Counted from the stretch's first letter, positions 33,597 to 41,902 are shown. The stretch is DNA of 64,000 nucleotides from DASSBR01 sp035708085 (GCA_035708085.1 DASSTE010000047.1:1-64000); one strand, 5' to 3'. Notes: generated from the letters alone by a model not told the origin. Numbers and translations: made by a program.

Positions 33597-34645
33597 GCTG
33601 CGCCGAGCAACTTGGCGGTGATGTCGACGATCGGGATCACCCGATCGTAGGCCATCCGCGTCGGCCCGATCACGCCCAGCACGCCGACGACGCGGTCGTC
33701 CACGCTGTACGGCGCAGTGACGACGCTCAGGTCGTCGAGCACGTTGTAGCCGGATTCCTCACCGATGAAAATCTGCACGCCCTCGGCCGACGCGCACTGG
33801 TCTAGCAGGTGCAGTATGTCGCGTTTTTCGTTGAACGCGTCGAACAACTGGCGCAGGCGCTCGATCTCGGACAGCTCGGCAAAATCCATCAGGTTGGTTT
33901 CGCCGGCCATCACGTAGCTGTCCTCGCGGGCATCGCCCGCGCAGACCTGCTCGGCCATGTGAACCGCGGTCAGCATCATTTCGTTCAGCGATGCGCGCGT
34001 CTCGCGTAGCTCGTTGACCAGCCGAGTACGGATTTCGCTAAGGCTGCAGCCGCTGAACTGCTCGTTCAGGTAATTGGCGGTTTCTCTCAGGAAGTCGGCG
34101 CTGTAACTGCGGTCGAGGTACAGAATCCGGTTCTGCACCTCGCGCTGGTTGAGCACCAGGATGGTCAGCACGCGGTTGTCGGACAGTGGCAGGAACTCGA
34201 TCTGGCGCCACGACGGGTCATCGCGCCGCGGCAGCGTCACCACGCCCGCCATGCGGGTAATCGCGGACAGCAGATTGGACGTGCTGGCAAGCAAAATCTG
34301 CGGGTTGTCCTGGTTCGTCAGCAGCTTGTCGCGCAGCGACTTGATTTCGCCTTCGGTCAGCGGCTGGACTTCGAGCAGCGAGTCGACGAAGAAGCGGTAC
34401 CCCTTGACCGTCGGCACGCGGCCCGCCGAGGGATGCGGCGAGCTGACGAAGCCCATGTCCTCGAGGTCCGCCATCACGTTACGCACCGTTGCGGGACTGA
34501 CGTCCATACCCGAATCGCGCGACAGCATGCGCGAACCTACGGGCTGGCCCTCGCGGATGTAACGCTCGACCAGCGCCCGCAGCAGGTGGCGGGCGCGTTC
34601 GTTCAGATGCTTGTCGGCCGGTACGGTGTTCATGGCGGGCGACAT
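33578..34645 (-). CDS. hrcA: Heat-inducible transcription repressor HrcA
   Basis: About 355 residues, with an N-terminal winged-helix DNA-binding domain (about 5-85, including EGQPVGSRMLSRDSGMDVSPATVRNVMADLE) quoted here in part as SRMLSRDSGMDVSPATV, then the GAF-like and dimerisation domains (FSGCSLSEIRTRLVNE, YSVDDRVVGVLGVIGPTRM). HrcA represses class I heat-shock genes by binding CIRCE, but no CIRCE copy is visible here, so its targets are probably elsewhere (groESL). Three ATG codons could be the start; 34645 is a compromise. Confidence 0.92.
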   Translation of the reverse strand: MSPAMNTVPADKHLNERARHLLRALVERYIREGQPVGSRMLSRDSGMDVSPATVRNVMADLEDMGFVSSPHPSAGRVPTVKGYRFFVDSLLEVQPLTEGEIKSLRDKLLTNQDNPQILLASTSNLLSAITRMAGVVTLPRRDDPSWRQIEFLPLSDNRVLTILVLNQREVQNRILYLDRSYSADFLRETANYLNEQFSGCSLSEIRTRLVNELRETRASLNEMMLTAVHMAEQVCAGDAREDSYVMAGETNLMDFAELSEIERLRQLFDAFNEKRDILHLLDQCASAEGVQIFIGEESGYNVLDDLSVVTAPYSVDDRVVGVLGVIGPTRMAYDRVIPIVDITAKLLGAALNSRH

Positions 34646-34767
34646 GGAAACTAGCAATCACCCTGTTTCGCTGTCAAGCGGCTTCTATATCAGCGGTAGC
34701 CGGGGGGCGGTTGGCGGGCGCGTGGCGGCGTGCTACCTTGCGGGCACTTATAAGGGTTGCGATAACG

Positions 34768-35649
34768 ATGAGCTTCAAAACCATTGGCCTGCTCGGCCGC
34801 GGCCGGGACCCGAAAGTCGCCGCCATGCTGGCGGAGCTGGGCGCGTGGCTGCGCGAGCTGGGCTTTGCCGTGGTGCCCGCGGCCGACGCGCCGGCACTGT
34901 CGGTACGCGACGATCGCGAGCGTATCGTGCAGGAGTTCGGCGAGGCACAGCCGGACCTGGTGATCGTCGTCGGCGGCGACGGCACGATCCTGAACGCGGC
35001 TCATCTTTTGGCCGCGCACGACGCGCCGCTGCTCGGCGTCAATGTCGGCCGGCTCGGCTTTCTGGCGGATATTCCGCTCGACCGCGTGCGCGAGGAAGTC
35101 GGCGGGGTGCTAAAAGGCCGCTACACCGAGGAACGCCGCTTCCTGCTGACCGGCGCCATTCATCGCGACGGCCGGCCGGTACACGACCACATCGCGCTCA
35201 ACGACGTGGTGATGCAGAAGTCCGAAAGCGGCCGGATGATCGAGTTCGAGACGCACGTCGACGGCAGCTTCGTCTGCACGCACCGTGCCGACGGCGTGAT
35301 CGTCGCGACGCCCACCGGCTCGACCGCCTACGCCCTGTCCGGCGGCGGACCGATTCTGCACCCGGCGCTGGATGCGCTGGTGCTGGTGCCGATCTGCCCG
35401 CACACGCTGAGCGACCGGCCGATCGTGATCGGCGGCGGCAGCGTCGTCGAGATCGTGCTGACACGCGGTTACGGCGAACCGGCGGCGCAGGTGAGCTGGG
35501 ACGGCCAGGACTGGCAACCGCTTACGCCCGGCGACCGTGTGGTAGTGCAGCGCGCTGCCGACGGCGTCCACCTGCTGCACCCGCTCAACCACGATTACTA
35601 CAAGACGCTACGCACAAAACTGCACTGGGGCCACGATCGGACAGGTTAA
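34768..35649 (+). CDS. nadK: NAD kinase
   Basis: 293-residue ATP-NAD kinase. Start at 34768 gives MSFKTIGLLGRGRDPKV. Diagnostic motifs are VVGGDGTILNAAHLLA (about 68-84), GRLGFLAD and the conserved GSTAYALSGGGPILHP. It is divergent from hrcA and 12 bp ahead of recN, so nadK-recN form a unit, an arrangement common in gammaproteobacteria. Confidence 0.96.
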   Translation: MSFKTIGLLGRGRDPKVAAMLAELGAWLRELGFAVVPAADAPALSVRDDRERIVQEFGEAQPDLVIVVGGDGTILNAAHLLAAHDAPLLGVNVGRLGFLADIPLDRVREEVGGVLKGRYTEERRFLLTGAIHRDGRPVHDHIALNDVVMQKSESGRMIEFETHVDGSFVCTHRADGVIVATPTGSTAYALSGGGPILHPALDALVLVPICPHTLSDRPIVIGGGSVVEIVLTRGYGEPAAQVSWDGQDWQPLTPGDRVVVQRAADGVHLLHPLNHDYYKTLRTKLHWGHDRTG

Positions 35650-35661
35650 AATGCCTCGCCA

Positions 35662-37347
35662 ATGCTGACCTACATCCACATTCGCAACTTCGCCATCGTC
35701 GATGCGCTCGAACTGGAACTCAGCGACGGCTTGAGCGTCCTGACCGGCGAGACCGGCGCGGGTAAATCCATCCTCGTGGACGCGCTCGGCTTCGTGCTCG
35801 GCGACCGCGCCGACTCCGCCGTGCTGCGCGATAGTGCATCCCAGGCGGAAGTCAGCGCCGAATTCGATCTAGCCGATGCGTCCGCGGCTGTGGCCTGGCT
35901 GGCCGAACACGATTTGAGCGATCCGGACGCGGACAGCAACAACTGCCTGCTGCGCCGCGTGCTGACCGCCGAGGGCCGCTCGCGCGGCTACGTGAATGGC
36001 CGGCCGGCGCCGATGCAGACACTGCAAGCGATCGGCGAGCAACTGGTCGATATTCACGGCCAGCACGCGCACCAGTCGCTGTTGCGCGCGGATGTCCAGA
36101 TGACGCTGCTGGACGGCTTCGGCCATTGCGAGGCCCAACGCGACCGCGTGGCGACGCTGTATCGCGACTGGAAAACCGCCGCCGGAAAGCTGGCCGCGCT
36201 GACGACCGCGAACGAAAATCGCGCCGAGAAGCTGGATCTGCTGCGCTACCAGGTGCACGAACTGGTGGCGCTGGCACTGGAAGCCAACGAGCCGGCTGAA
36301 CTCGACGCCGAGCACGCCCGCCTCGCAAATGCCGGCCGGCTCATCGAAGGCTGTCAGCGCGCGCTCGGGCTGCTTTTCGACGATGACGAAGCCTCAGCGC
36401 AGCAACTCATCGCCGCGGCCGAAAGCGAATTGCGCCGGCTGGTTGAACTGGACCCCGCGCTCAGGCCGGCCACCGAACTGGCCGCCAGCGCCGCCGTCAG
36501 CGCCGCCGAAGCCGCAGACGAACTGCGCCATCATCTAGACGCGCTCGACATCGACCCGGCACGCCTCGAGTGGGTCGAAAACCGCATCGGCAGCATTCAC
36601 GATCTCGCGCGCAAACATCACGTCGCGGCGGACGAACTGCCGGCCGTGCTCGAACGCCTGCAGGGCGAACTGGAAGACCTCGATCAGTCTGAAGAACGCC
36701 TGGACGCGCTGAAGACGGCCGTGCACAAGCTGGAGACGGACTACCGCGAAGCGGCCGAAGCGCTCCATGCCGCGCGCGATAAGGCCGCGCGCAAGCTGGA
36801 TGCCGAAATCGGCGCGGCGATGCAGGAACTCGGGATGCCGGGCGGACGGTTCGTGACGGAAGTTACGCCGCGAGAGGACGGCAAATTCACTGCCCACGGC
36901 ACGGACCGCATCACCTTCACGGTCAGCGCCAACCCGGGCCACCCGCCGCGTCCGCTGGCGAAGGTCGCTTCCGGCGGCGAACTGTCACGCATCGCGCTCG
37001 CCATCCAGGTGATCGGCGCGCGTGCCGACGCCCTGCCGTCGCTGGTGTTCGATGAAGTCGATGCCGGCATCGGCGGCGGTGTCGCCGAAATCGTCGGCCG
37101 CCAGTTGCGCGCACTCGGCGAAACCCGCCAAGTGTTATGCGTGACTCACCTGCCGCAGGTCGCATCGCAGGCGCATTGCCACTTCCGCGTCGACAAGCAG
37201 ACCGGCAAGAACACGACCCGCACGACGATCGCAGCGCTGGATGAAAACGAGAGAATCGAGGAACTGGCGCGCATGCTCGGCGGCGTGAAGATCACCGACA
37301 CGACGCGCAAACATGCCCGCGAAATGATGGAGATGGACAGTGGGTAG
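35662..37347 (+). CDS. recN: DNA repair protein RecN
   Basis: 561-residue SMC-like ATPase for double-strand break repair. Walker A is TGETGAGKSILVDALG near residue 30, the middle is a coiled coil, and the C-terminal ABC signature/Walker B segment is KVASGGELSRIALAIQV then LPSLVFDEVDAGIGG. Its stop (TAG) lies at the edge of repeat copy 5. Confidence 0.96.
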   Translation: MLTYIHIRNFAIVDALELELSDGLSVLTGETGAGKSILVDALGFVLGDRADSAVLRDSASQAEVSAEFDLADASAAVAWLAEHDLSDPDADSNNCLLRRVLTAEGRSRGYVNGRPAPMQTLQAIGEQLVDIHGQHAHQSLLRADVQMTLLDGFGHCEAQRDRVATLYRDWKTAAGKLAALTTANENRAEKLDLLRYQVHELVALALEANEPAELDAEHARLANAGRLIEGCQRALGLLFDDDEASAQQLIAAAESELRRLVELDPALRPATELAASAAVSAAEAADELRHHLDALDIDPARLEWVENRIGSIHDLARKHHVAADELPAVLERLQGELEDLDQSEERLDALKTAVHKLETDYREAAEALHAARDKAARKLDAEIGAAMQELGMPGGRFVTEVTPREDGKFTAHGTDRITFTVSANPGHPPRPLAKVASGGELSRIALAIQVIGARADALPSLVFDEVDAGIGGGVAEIVGRQLRALGETRQVLCVTHLPQVASQAHCHFRVDKQTGKNTTRTTIAALDENERIEELARMLGGVKITDTTRKHAREMMEMDSG

Positions 37348-37424
37348 TCGGTAGTCACTAGATGCTACAACCCGAGCTGGTCTTCCTTCACTCAGTCCTA
37401 GCGACTCAGCACTAGCTACTAATC
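37343..37424. repeat. Class A inverted tandem repeat, copy 5 (recN/fur)
   Basis: Right arm is well preserved: ACTCAGTCCTAGCGACTCAG then CACTAGCTACT. The left arm, which overlaps the recN stop codon, is degraded (GTAGTCGGTAGTCACTAG). It lies between convergent recN and fur and may terminate both. Confidence 0.75.
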
Positions 37425-37855
37425 TAGACTCCCTTTTTCCGCAATTCTTCCCGGCACCGCGGGCAGATGCCGTAGATATACAGCGAATGATCGGTCATCT
37501 CGTAGCCGGTCCGATCGGCGATGGCGCGCTGACGCTGCTCGATGACATCATCGGTGAACTCGTCCACCCGTCCGCATTTGACGCAGACGATATGGTCGTG
37601 GTGGCTGCCTTCGTTGATTTCGAATACCGAGTGGCCGCCCTCGAAATGATGGCGCGTCACCAGCCCCGCCGTCTCGAATTGCGTCAGCACGCGGTAGACA
37701 GTGGCAAGCCCGATATCCTCACCCGATTCAAGCAGCGCCTTGTACATGTCCTCGGCGCTCATGTGCCGGACATTGTTGCTTTCGAGGATCTCGAGAATCT
37801 TCACCCGCGGCAGCGTGACCTTCAGCCCCGCCTTGCGCAGCTCCTGATTTTCCAT
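37424..37855 (-). CDS. fur: Ferric uptake regulator Fur
   Basis: 143-residue iron-responsive repressor. The start MENQELRKAGLKVTLPR has a strong ribosome-binding site (GGGGGAG). Winged helix at about 10-80, metal-binding segment EGSHHDHIVCVKCGRVDEF (first Cys pair) and the second pair in CPRCREELRKK are present, as in canonical Fur. It is divergent from bamE, the usual gammaproteobacterial arrangement. Confidence 0.97.
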   Translation of the reverse strand: MENQELRKAGLKVTLPRVKILEILESNNVRHMSAEDMYKALLESGEDIGLATVYRVLTQFETAGLVTRHHFEGGHSVFEINEGSHHDHIVCVKCGRVDEFTDDVIEQRQRAIADRTGYEMTDHSLYIYGICPRCREELRKKGV

Positions 37856-37941
37856 ACTCCCCCCGCATATCCGATCGCTGGCCGGACAAACACGAATTGC
37901 TGTATTATCGCCCACTCTTCAACCAGCGCCAAATCGATCCC

Positions 37942-38271
37942 ATGCTCAAACTAGTGCCGATCCTGATCCTCGCCGCCGTCGCGGCCGGCTGCGCCTATGC
38001 GCCGCCCATCCGCCAGGGCAACTTCATCGACCAGGACAGCGTCAGCAAAGTCGAAAAAGGCATGACCAAGGCGCAGGTCAAGTTCGCACTTGGCACCCCG
38101 ATGCTTAACGACGTATTCCACGGCCATCGCTGGGACTACGTGTATTACCTGCAGCCGAACAACGGCGACCCGATTCAGCGCAAGCACGTCGTGATCTACT
38201 TTCAGAACAACAAGGTCACGCGGATCGTCAAACTGGGCATGAAGACGCCGCAAGAGAAGAAGCAAAGCTAG
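37942..38271 (+). CDS. bamE: Outer membrane assembly factor BamE (SmpA)
   Basis: 109-residue lipoprotein of the BAM complex. The signal peptide ends with a lipobox (VAAGC), followed by the SmpA/OmlA domain with GMTKAQVKFALGTPMLNDVF and RWDYVYYLQPNN. Start at MLKLVPILIL; the upstream in-frame ATG lacks a signal-peptide fit. Confidence 0.95.
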   Translation: MLKLVPILILAAVAAGCAYAPPIRQGNFIDQDSVSKVEKGMTKAQVKFALGTPMLNDVFHGHRWDYVYYLQPNNGDPIQRKHVVIYFQNNKVTRIVKLGMKTPQEKKQS

Positions 38272-38284
38272 GCTAGCCCGATCG

Positions 38285-39820
38285 TCAGGCGGCCTCGTCC
38301 GCCGTTCCGCCGGCGTTGCGCTGTTTCTTTTTCTCCTTGATCTCCTTCATGAACAGCAGCAACGGCAACGTGACCAGCACACTCAGTCCCAGCACCAGGA
38401 ACGAGTCCAGGTAGGCGCGCATTTCCGCCTGGCGACCGACCATCGCGCCCAGGAGCGCAGCGGCTTCGCTGTTCAGCGACATGTGCATTTGACTCAGCAG
38501 ATGCTCGAGGGCCGGATTCGAGCGGGTAACGTGGCCGCCGATCTGATTCCACGACACTTGCGTCATGCGCGTGATGATCGCGCTCGAAAGCGCCGCGCCC
38601 ATCGACGCACCGATCGTGCGCCCGAGCTGGCGCATGCCAGCGGCCTCGGCATTGTCCTCCGGCTTGAGCATCGAGAACGCCAGAGTACTGAGTGGCACGA
38701 ACGTCATGCCCACCCCGAAGCCGCGAAGTAACTGCGGCCAGATAAGGAACCACATGCCGGTGTGCAAATCGTAGCCGGTCGTGACGTAGGTGCCGTAGGC
38801 AACCAGGAGGGTGCCGACGAAAATAAATGGCTTGGCGCCCACGCGGTTGATGTAGCGGCCGACCAGCAGCATGCCCGGTATGGCGGCAAGACCGCGCGGC
38901 GCAAACACCAGCCCTGTGGTCAATACCGGATAATGATAAAGCCCTTCTACCAACTGCGGCAGGAGCGTCAGCGACCCGTACATGCTGAACATGAACAACG
39001 CGAACGTCAGCGTCGAAAAGCCGAAGTTGCGATTGGTGAACAGCCTGATGTCGAAAACCGCCCCCTTGCCCAGCTTCAGGCAATGGCTGATCAACAGTAC
39101 GAACCCGATAACGCTCGCGATCGCGAGTATCTGAATCAGATGCGAGCTGAACCAGTCATAGCGCGTGCCGCGATCGAGCATGAATTGCAGGCAGCCGACC
39201 GCCATAGCGAGATAAACGAAGCCGGACCAGTCCATGCGCCGTTCTTTCGTCTCGGTTTCCGGAATAAACAGCCACGCACCCACGAAGGCGGCGATGCCGA
39301 TCGGCACGTTGATGAAGAAAGTCCAGCGCCAGGTCGCGATCTGGGTGAGCAGTCCGCCCAGCGTCGGCCCGAGAATAGGCCCGATCATCGCACCCAGGCC
39401 GAATATCGCCATCGCGCGCCCGTGTTCCTTTTTCGGATACACGGTGACCAGGATCGCCTGCGCCGAAGGCGCAAGCCCCGCACCCGCGACGCCTTGCAAC
39501 AAGCGGAACAGAACGATCTCCTGCAAGCTGGTCGACAACCCGCACATGATCGACGCCGCGACGAAGCCGACGATGCTGATCAACAGGTAGCGCTTGCGGC
39601 CGATCCGGTCGGTGAAGTAGCCCGTGAGCGGCATGAAGATGCCCGAAGAAATCAGGTAGCTGGTCAGTACCCACGAAATCTGGTCGGTGGTCGCCGACAG
39701 CGACCCCTTCATGTGAGGCAGCGCGATCGTGACGATGGTGGTGTCGACGATCTGCATGATCGCCGCCGCCATGACGACGACCGTAATCCAGCCGCGGTTT
39801 TTGATGCGCCGCTCGGTCAC
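38285..39820 (-). CDS. DHA2 family multidrug efflux transporter (EmrB-type)
   Basis: 511-residue major facilitator with 14 predicted membrane segments. Family signatures are MQIVDTTIVTIALPHM in helix 1, FTDRIGRKRYLLISIVGF in loop 2-3 and LLQGVAGAGLAPSAQAI in helix 4-5. The start is GTG, overlapping the rnfH stop (GTGA). No EmrA-type membrane fusion protein or TolC is adjacent, so its partner must be elsewhere or it acts alone. Confidence 0.9.
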   Translation of the reverse strand: MTERRIKNRGWITVVVMAAAIMQIVDTTIVTIALPHMKGSLSATTDQISWVLTSYLISSGIFMPLTGYFTDRIGRKRYLLISIVGFVAASIMCGLSTSLQEIVLFRLLQGVAGAGLAPSAQAILVTVYPKKEHGRAMAIFGLGAMIGPILGPTLGGLLTQIATWRWTFFINVPIGIAAFVGAWLFIPETETKERRMDWSGFVYLAMAVGCLQFMLDRGTRYDWFSSHLIQILAIASVIGFVLLISHCLKLGKGAVFDIRLFTNRNFGFSTLTFALFMFSMYGSLTLLPQLVEGLYHYPVLTTGLVFAPRGLAAIPGMLLVGRYINRVGAKPFIFVGTLLVAYGTYVTTGYDLHTGMWFLIWPQLLRGFGVGMTFVPLSTLAFSMLKPEDNAEAAGMRQLGRTIGASMGAALSSAIITRMTQVSWNQIGGHVTRSNPALEHLLSQMHMSLNSEAAALLGAMVGRQAEMRAYLDSFLVLGLSVLVTLPLLLFMKEIKEKKKQRNAGGTADEAA

Positions 39821-40104
39821 TTTTTGCCCATGGTTTTGCCGGCGGCCGCCAGCGCCCGGCGCACCTCCTTCGGATCGGCCTTGAGTGGCCGGTAAATTTC
39901 AACCCTGTCGCCCGCCCGCACCGGATGATCCGGTTCAATTTTTTTGCCGAAAATGCCGAGAATGTGGCTGTCGAGATCGAGCGGCGGCAGGGCGCCTGAG
40001 GCGACCGCCACGCGCACCGCCTCCAGTGAGCTCGCGCCCGCCTCTACCTCGACCGATGCCAGCCACTGCCGCTCCGGCAGCGCGTAAACGACCTCGACTT
40101 TCAT
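39817..40104 (-). CDS. rnfH: RnfH family ubiquitin-like protein
   Basis: 95-residue protein with the beta-grasp pattern VEVVYALPERQWLASVEVE and IFGKKIEPDHPVRAGDRVEIYRPL. In gammaproteobacteria RnfH is encoded next to ratA, as here (4-bp overlap), forming the RatAB module. The biochemical role is not settled. Confidence 0.92.
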   Translation of the reverse strand: MKVEVVYALPERQWLASVEVEAGASSLEAVRVAVASGALPPLDLDSHILGIFGKKIEPDHPVRAGDRVEIYRPLKADPKEVRRALAAAGKTMGKK

Positions 40105-40535
40105 CGGCTGTAAATGGTGGTGGCGCGGCGGGTGAAACAGGAGACGAGCGTATTGCAGACTTCGTTGAAAATCGGCCCGAAGGCCATGCCTACCAGAGCG
40201 TTGGCGAACTCGAACTCCATGTTCACCTCGATCTTGGAGCCGTCCTCGCCCAGCGGCGTGAAACTCCAGTGACCTTCCAGATGCCGAAACGGCCCGTTGA
40301 CCAGCCGAATGTCGATCCGGTCCGGCTCGTGCAGGCGATTGAGCGTCGTAAACCAGCGGCTGACCGCGCCGCGGCCGAAACGCAGGCTCGCATGCACTTC
40401 ATCATCCACACGCGATTCGACCCGCGCATCCTGGCACCACGGCAAAAATTCCGGATAAGCCTGAAAGTTATTGACGAGATCGAACATCTGCGGCGCCGAA
40501 AACGGCACCAGCGCCGATTTGTAGATTTTCTGCAT
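40101..40535 (-). CDS. ratA: Ribosome association toxin RatA / coenzyme Q-binding START domain protein
   Basis: 144-residue START/polyketide-cyclase fold protein. Start MQKIYKSALVPFSAPQMFDL; conserved NNFQAYPEFLPWC and RFGRGAVSRWFTT are typical of the RatA/COQ10 family. E. coli RatA was reported to block 70S assembly; homologues bind ubiquinone. It is divergent from smpB. Confidence 0.93.
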   Translation of the reverse strand: MQKIYKSALVPFSAPQMFDLVNNFQAYPEFLPWCQDARVESRVDDEVHASLRFGRGAVSRWFTTLNRLHEPDRIDIRLVNGPFRHLEGHWSFTPLGEDGSKIEVNMEFEFANALVGMAFGPIFNEVCNTLVSCFTRRATTIYSR

Positions 40536-40619
40536 CGGGAATCCGATCGAGGGTACGGCAAGAACCCGCCATTTTCGGCGAAAAAGTGCTTCGTAACAAG
40601 CAAGCACGTCTCGCTTCCG

Positions 40620-40625
40620 TATAAT
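40620..40625 (+). promoter_or_regulatory. Perfect -10 hexamer just before smpB
   Basis: TATAAT ends 6 bp before the smpB ATG. If used, transcription would begin at or next to the start codon, giving a leaderless mRNA. A matching -35 is not clear, so the site is tentative. Confidence 0.35.
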
Positions 40626-40631
40626 GCGCCC

Positions 40632-41108
40632 ATGAACGCCAAGGCCAAAAACACCGCCGGAACCGCCACCATCGCTCTCAACAAGAAGGCGCGCCACGAT
40701 TATTTCGTCGAAGAACGCGCCGAGGCGGGACTGGCGCTCGAAGGCTGGGAAGTCAAAAGCCTGCGCGCCGCGAAAGGCCAGTTGACGGAGGCGTACGTGC
40801 TGATCAAGGACGGCGAAGCCTACCTGTTCGGCGCGCACATCACGCCGCTGCCGACCGCGTCCACGCACATCCAGCCCGACCCCTCACGTACGCGCAAACT
40901 GCTGCTGCACCGCCGCGAACTGGACCACCTGATCGGCGCCGTCGAGCGCAAAGGCTATACGCTTGTCCCGCTGGCTCTCTACTGGAAGCAGGGCCGCGCC
41001 AAACTCGAAGTCGGCCTCGCAAAGGGCAAAAAGCAGCACGATAAACGCGCGACGGAAAAGGCCCGCGACTGGCAACGGCAAAAGCAACGGTTAATCAAAA
41101 GTAGCTAG
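40632..41108 (+). CDS. smpB: SsrA-binding protein SmpB
   Basis: 158-residue tmRNA partner for trans-translation. Typical motifs: ALNKKARHDYFVEERAEAGL, EGWEVKSLRAAKGQLTEAYV and YTLVPLALYWKQGRAKLEVG. The basic C-terminal tail (KRATEKARDWQRQKQRLIKSS) enters the decoding centre in the family; its last codons and stop overlap repeat copy 6. The tmRNA gene lies 136 bp downstream. Confidence 0.96.
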   Translation: MNAKAKNTAGTATIALNKKARHDYFVEERAEAGLALEGWEVKSLRAAKGQLTEAYVLIKDGEAYLFGAHITPLPTASTHIQPDPSRTRKLLLHRRELDHLIGAVERKGYTLVPLALYWKQGRAKLEVGLAKGKKQHDKRATEKARDWQRQKQRLIKSS

Positions 41109-41189
41109 TGCCTAGTCGCCAGGACTGAGTGAAGAAATGCCGGTCTTTCTCTGGACTCAGTCCTGGCGACTCAGTCCTGGCGACTTTTT
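41101..41189. repeat. Class A inverted tandem repeat, copy 6, with T tail (smpB/ssrA)
   Basis: AGTCGCCAGGACTGAGT (41114-41130) is matched perfectly by ACTCAGTCCTGGCGACT (41155-41171), a 17-bp stem with a 24-nt loop containing GAAGAAATG and CTTTCTC. A second right-arm unit (41172-41185) runs directly into TTTT. This copy therefore has the form of an intrinsic terminator for smpB. Confidence 0.85.
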
Positions 41190-41194
41190 GTGCC

Positions 41195-41231
41195 CTTGAA
41201 AAGATGCAATATCACCCGATATTGCTATACT
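41195..41231 (+). promoter_or_regulatory. ssrA promoter region
   Basis: An extended -10, TGC-TATACT (41223-41231), ends 12 bp before the 5' end of mature tmRNA; no good -35 is at standard spacing. In addition CTTGAAA (41195-41201) followed after 12 nt by CCCGATAT resembles a sigma-32 promoter. Either or both may drive ssrA. Confidence 0.5.
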
Positions 41232-41243
41232 GGAAACGCTTCT

Positions 41244-41867
41244 GGGGGCGACCTGGCTTCGACGTGGGTCGCGAAACCCGAGGTGCATGCCGAGGTACAG
41301 TCCACCTCGTAAAACCGACTGTACAATCATAGTTGCCAACGACGACAACTACGCTTTAGCGGCCTAAACACCCGCGAAAGCCCTTTGACCGGATGTGTGC
41401 TTGTGCGCGCCGGATTCCAAAGGTCATACCCACACAAGATCGCGGCGAGGCGCGTCCGGCGCTGAGTCGTTAAAACCCTTACCGGGCTAGTCACAGGTCT
41501 TCCCTGCCCGTCGGGTAGCCTGCGGCGAAACTTAAAGACCGGGCTAAGCATGTAGAGCCGAAGGCAGAGGGCTCGCGGACGCGGGTTCGATCAACAAGGG
41601 TCGCCTTTGCTCGCAAGGGCAAAGTGACAACGGGGCTCACATCGGCGAAACCTAAACCGAAAGGTATGGCAACGCCGAGGGGTAGGAAGAGGGCCAACCT
41701 CAGGCCTGCCCTGTAGAGACTCATAGACCTGCTGACCATAATGGCGAGCAGGCACTAGGATGCGCCGATATTGGTGCATAACACGCCCCGCATCCTGCAC
41801 GCAGGATGAAGGCATAGTCCAGCCCGTCTCGAAAGAGGCGGATCAAGCTGTCCCGCCGCCTCCACCA
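41244..41867 (+). ncRNA. ssrA: tmRNA (ssrA), interrupted by a group I intron
   Basis: Transfer-messenger RNA for ribosome rescue with SmpB. The 5' acceptor strand GGGGGCG (41244-41250) pairs with CGCCTCC (41857-41863), followed by encoded ACCA. The conserved GGTGCATGCCGAGG is present. The tag frame at 41335-41367 reads ANDDNYALAA then TAA. The 3' tRNA-like part has GGACGCGGGTTCGAT up to 41591; the rest of the T-arm (TCCCGC) resumes at 41851. Joining the exons gives a 365-nt RNA whose T-stem GCGGG/CCCGC and 7-nt loop TTCGATT are intact. Without removal of 41592-41850 the tRNA-like domain could not fold. Confidence 0.95.
41592..41850 (+). other. Group I intron in the ssrA T-loop
   Basis: 259-nt insertion with group I core pairings. 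P1: exon CGAT (41588-41591) with GTCG (41600-41603), giving the splice-site U-G pair. P2: CTTTGC/GCAAAG. P3: ACGGGGC (41630-41636) with GCCCTGT (41708-41714). P4: CGGCG (41643-41647) with CGCCG (41673-41677). P5: ACC/GGT. P7: GACTCAT (41718-41724, one bulged C) with ATAGTC (41814-41819) in the conserved AAGGCATAGTCC. P8: GGATGC/GCATCC. P9: CCGTCTC-GAAA-GAGGCGG. The last base is G (41850). It resembles the small IC-type introns of bacterial tRNAs. It contains no internal reading frame. Group I introns in tmRNA T-loops have, to my knowledge, been reported in other bacteria; splicing here is inferred. Confidence 0.88.
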
Positions 41868-41873
41868 ACTAAA

Positions 41874-41902
41874 GCCGCCGGCCCAAAGCCGGCGGCTCTT
41901 TT
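41874..41902 (+). terminator. ssrA intrinsic terminator
   Basis: Perfect 9-bp stem GCCGCCGGC/GCCGGCGGC around CCAAA, followed by TCTTTT, starting 7 bp after the CCA end of tmRNA. It separates ssrA from the homing endonuclease gene. Confidence 0.9.

Noticed and set aside
33500..34767. CIRCE operator for HrcA
   Set aside because: No TTAGCACTC-N9-GAGTGCTAA or near match was seen upstream of hrcA, grpE or dnaK; the CACTAGC strings in class A repeats are unrelated.
37856..37941. Fur box in the fur-bamE gap
   Set aside because: I saw no convincing 19-bp GATAATGATAATCATTATC-like palindrome; only scattered AT-rich bits.
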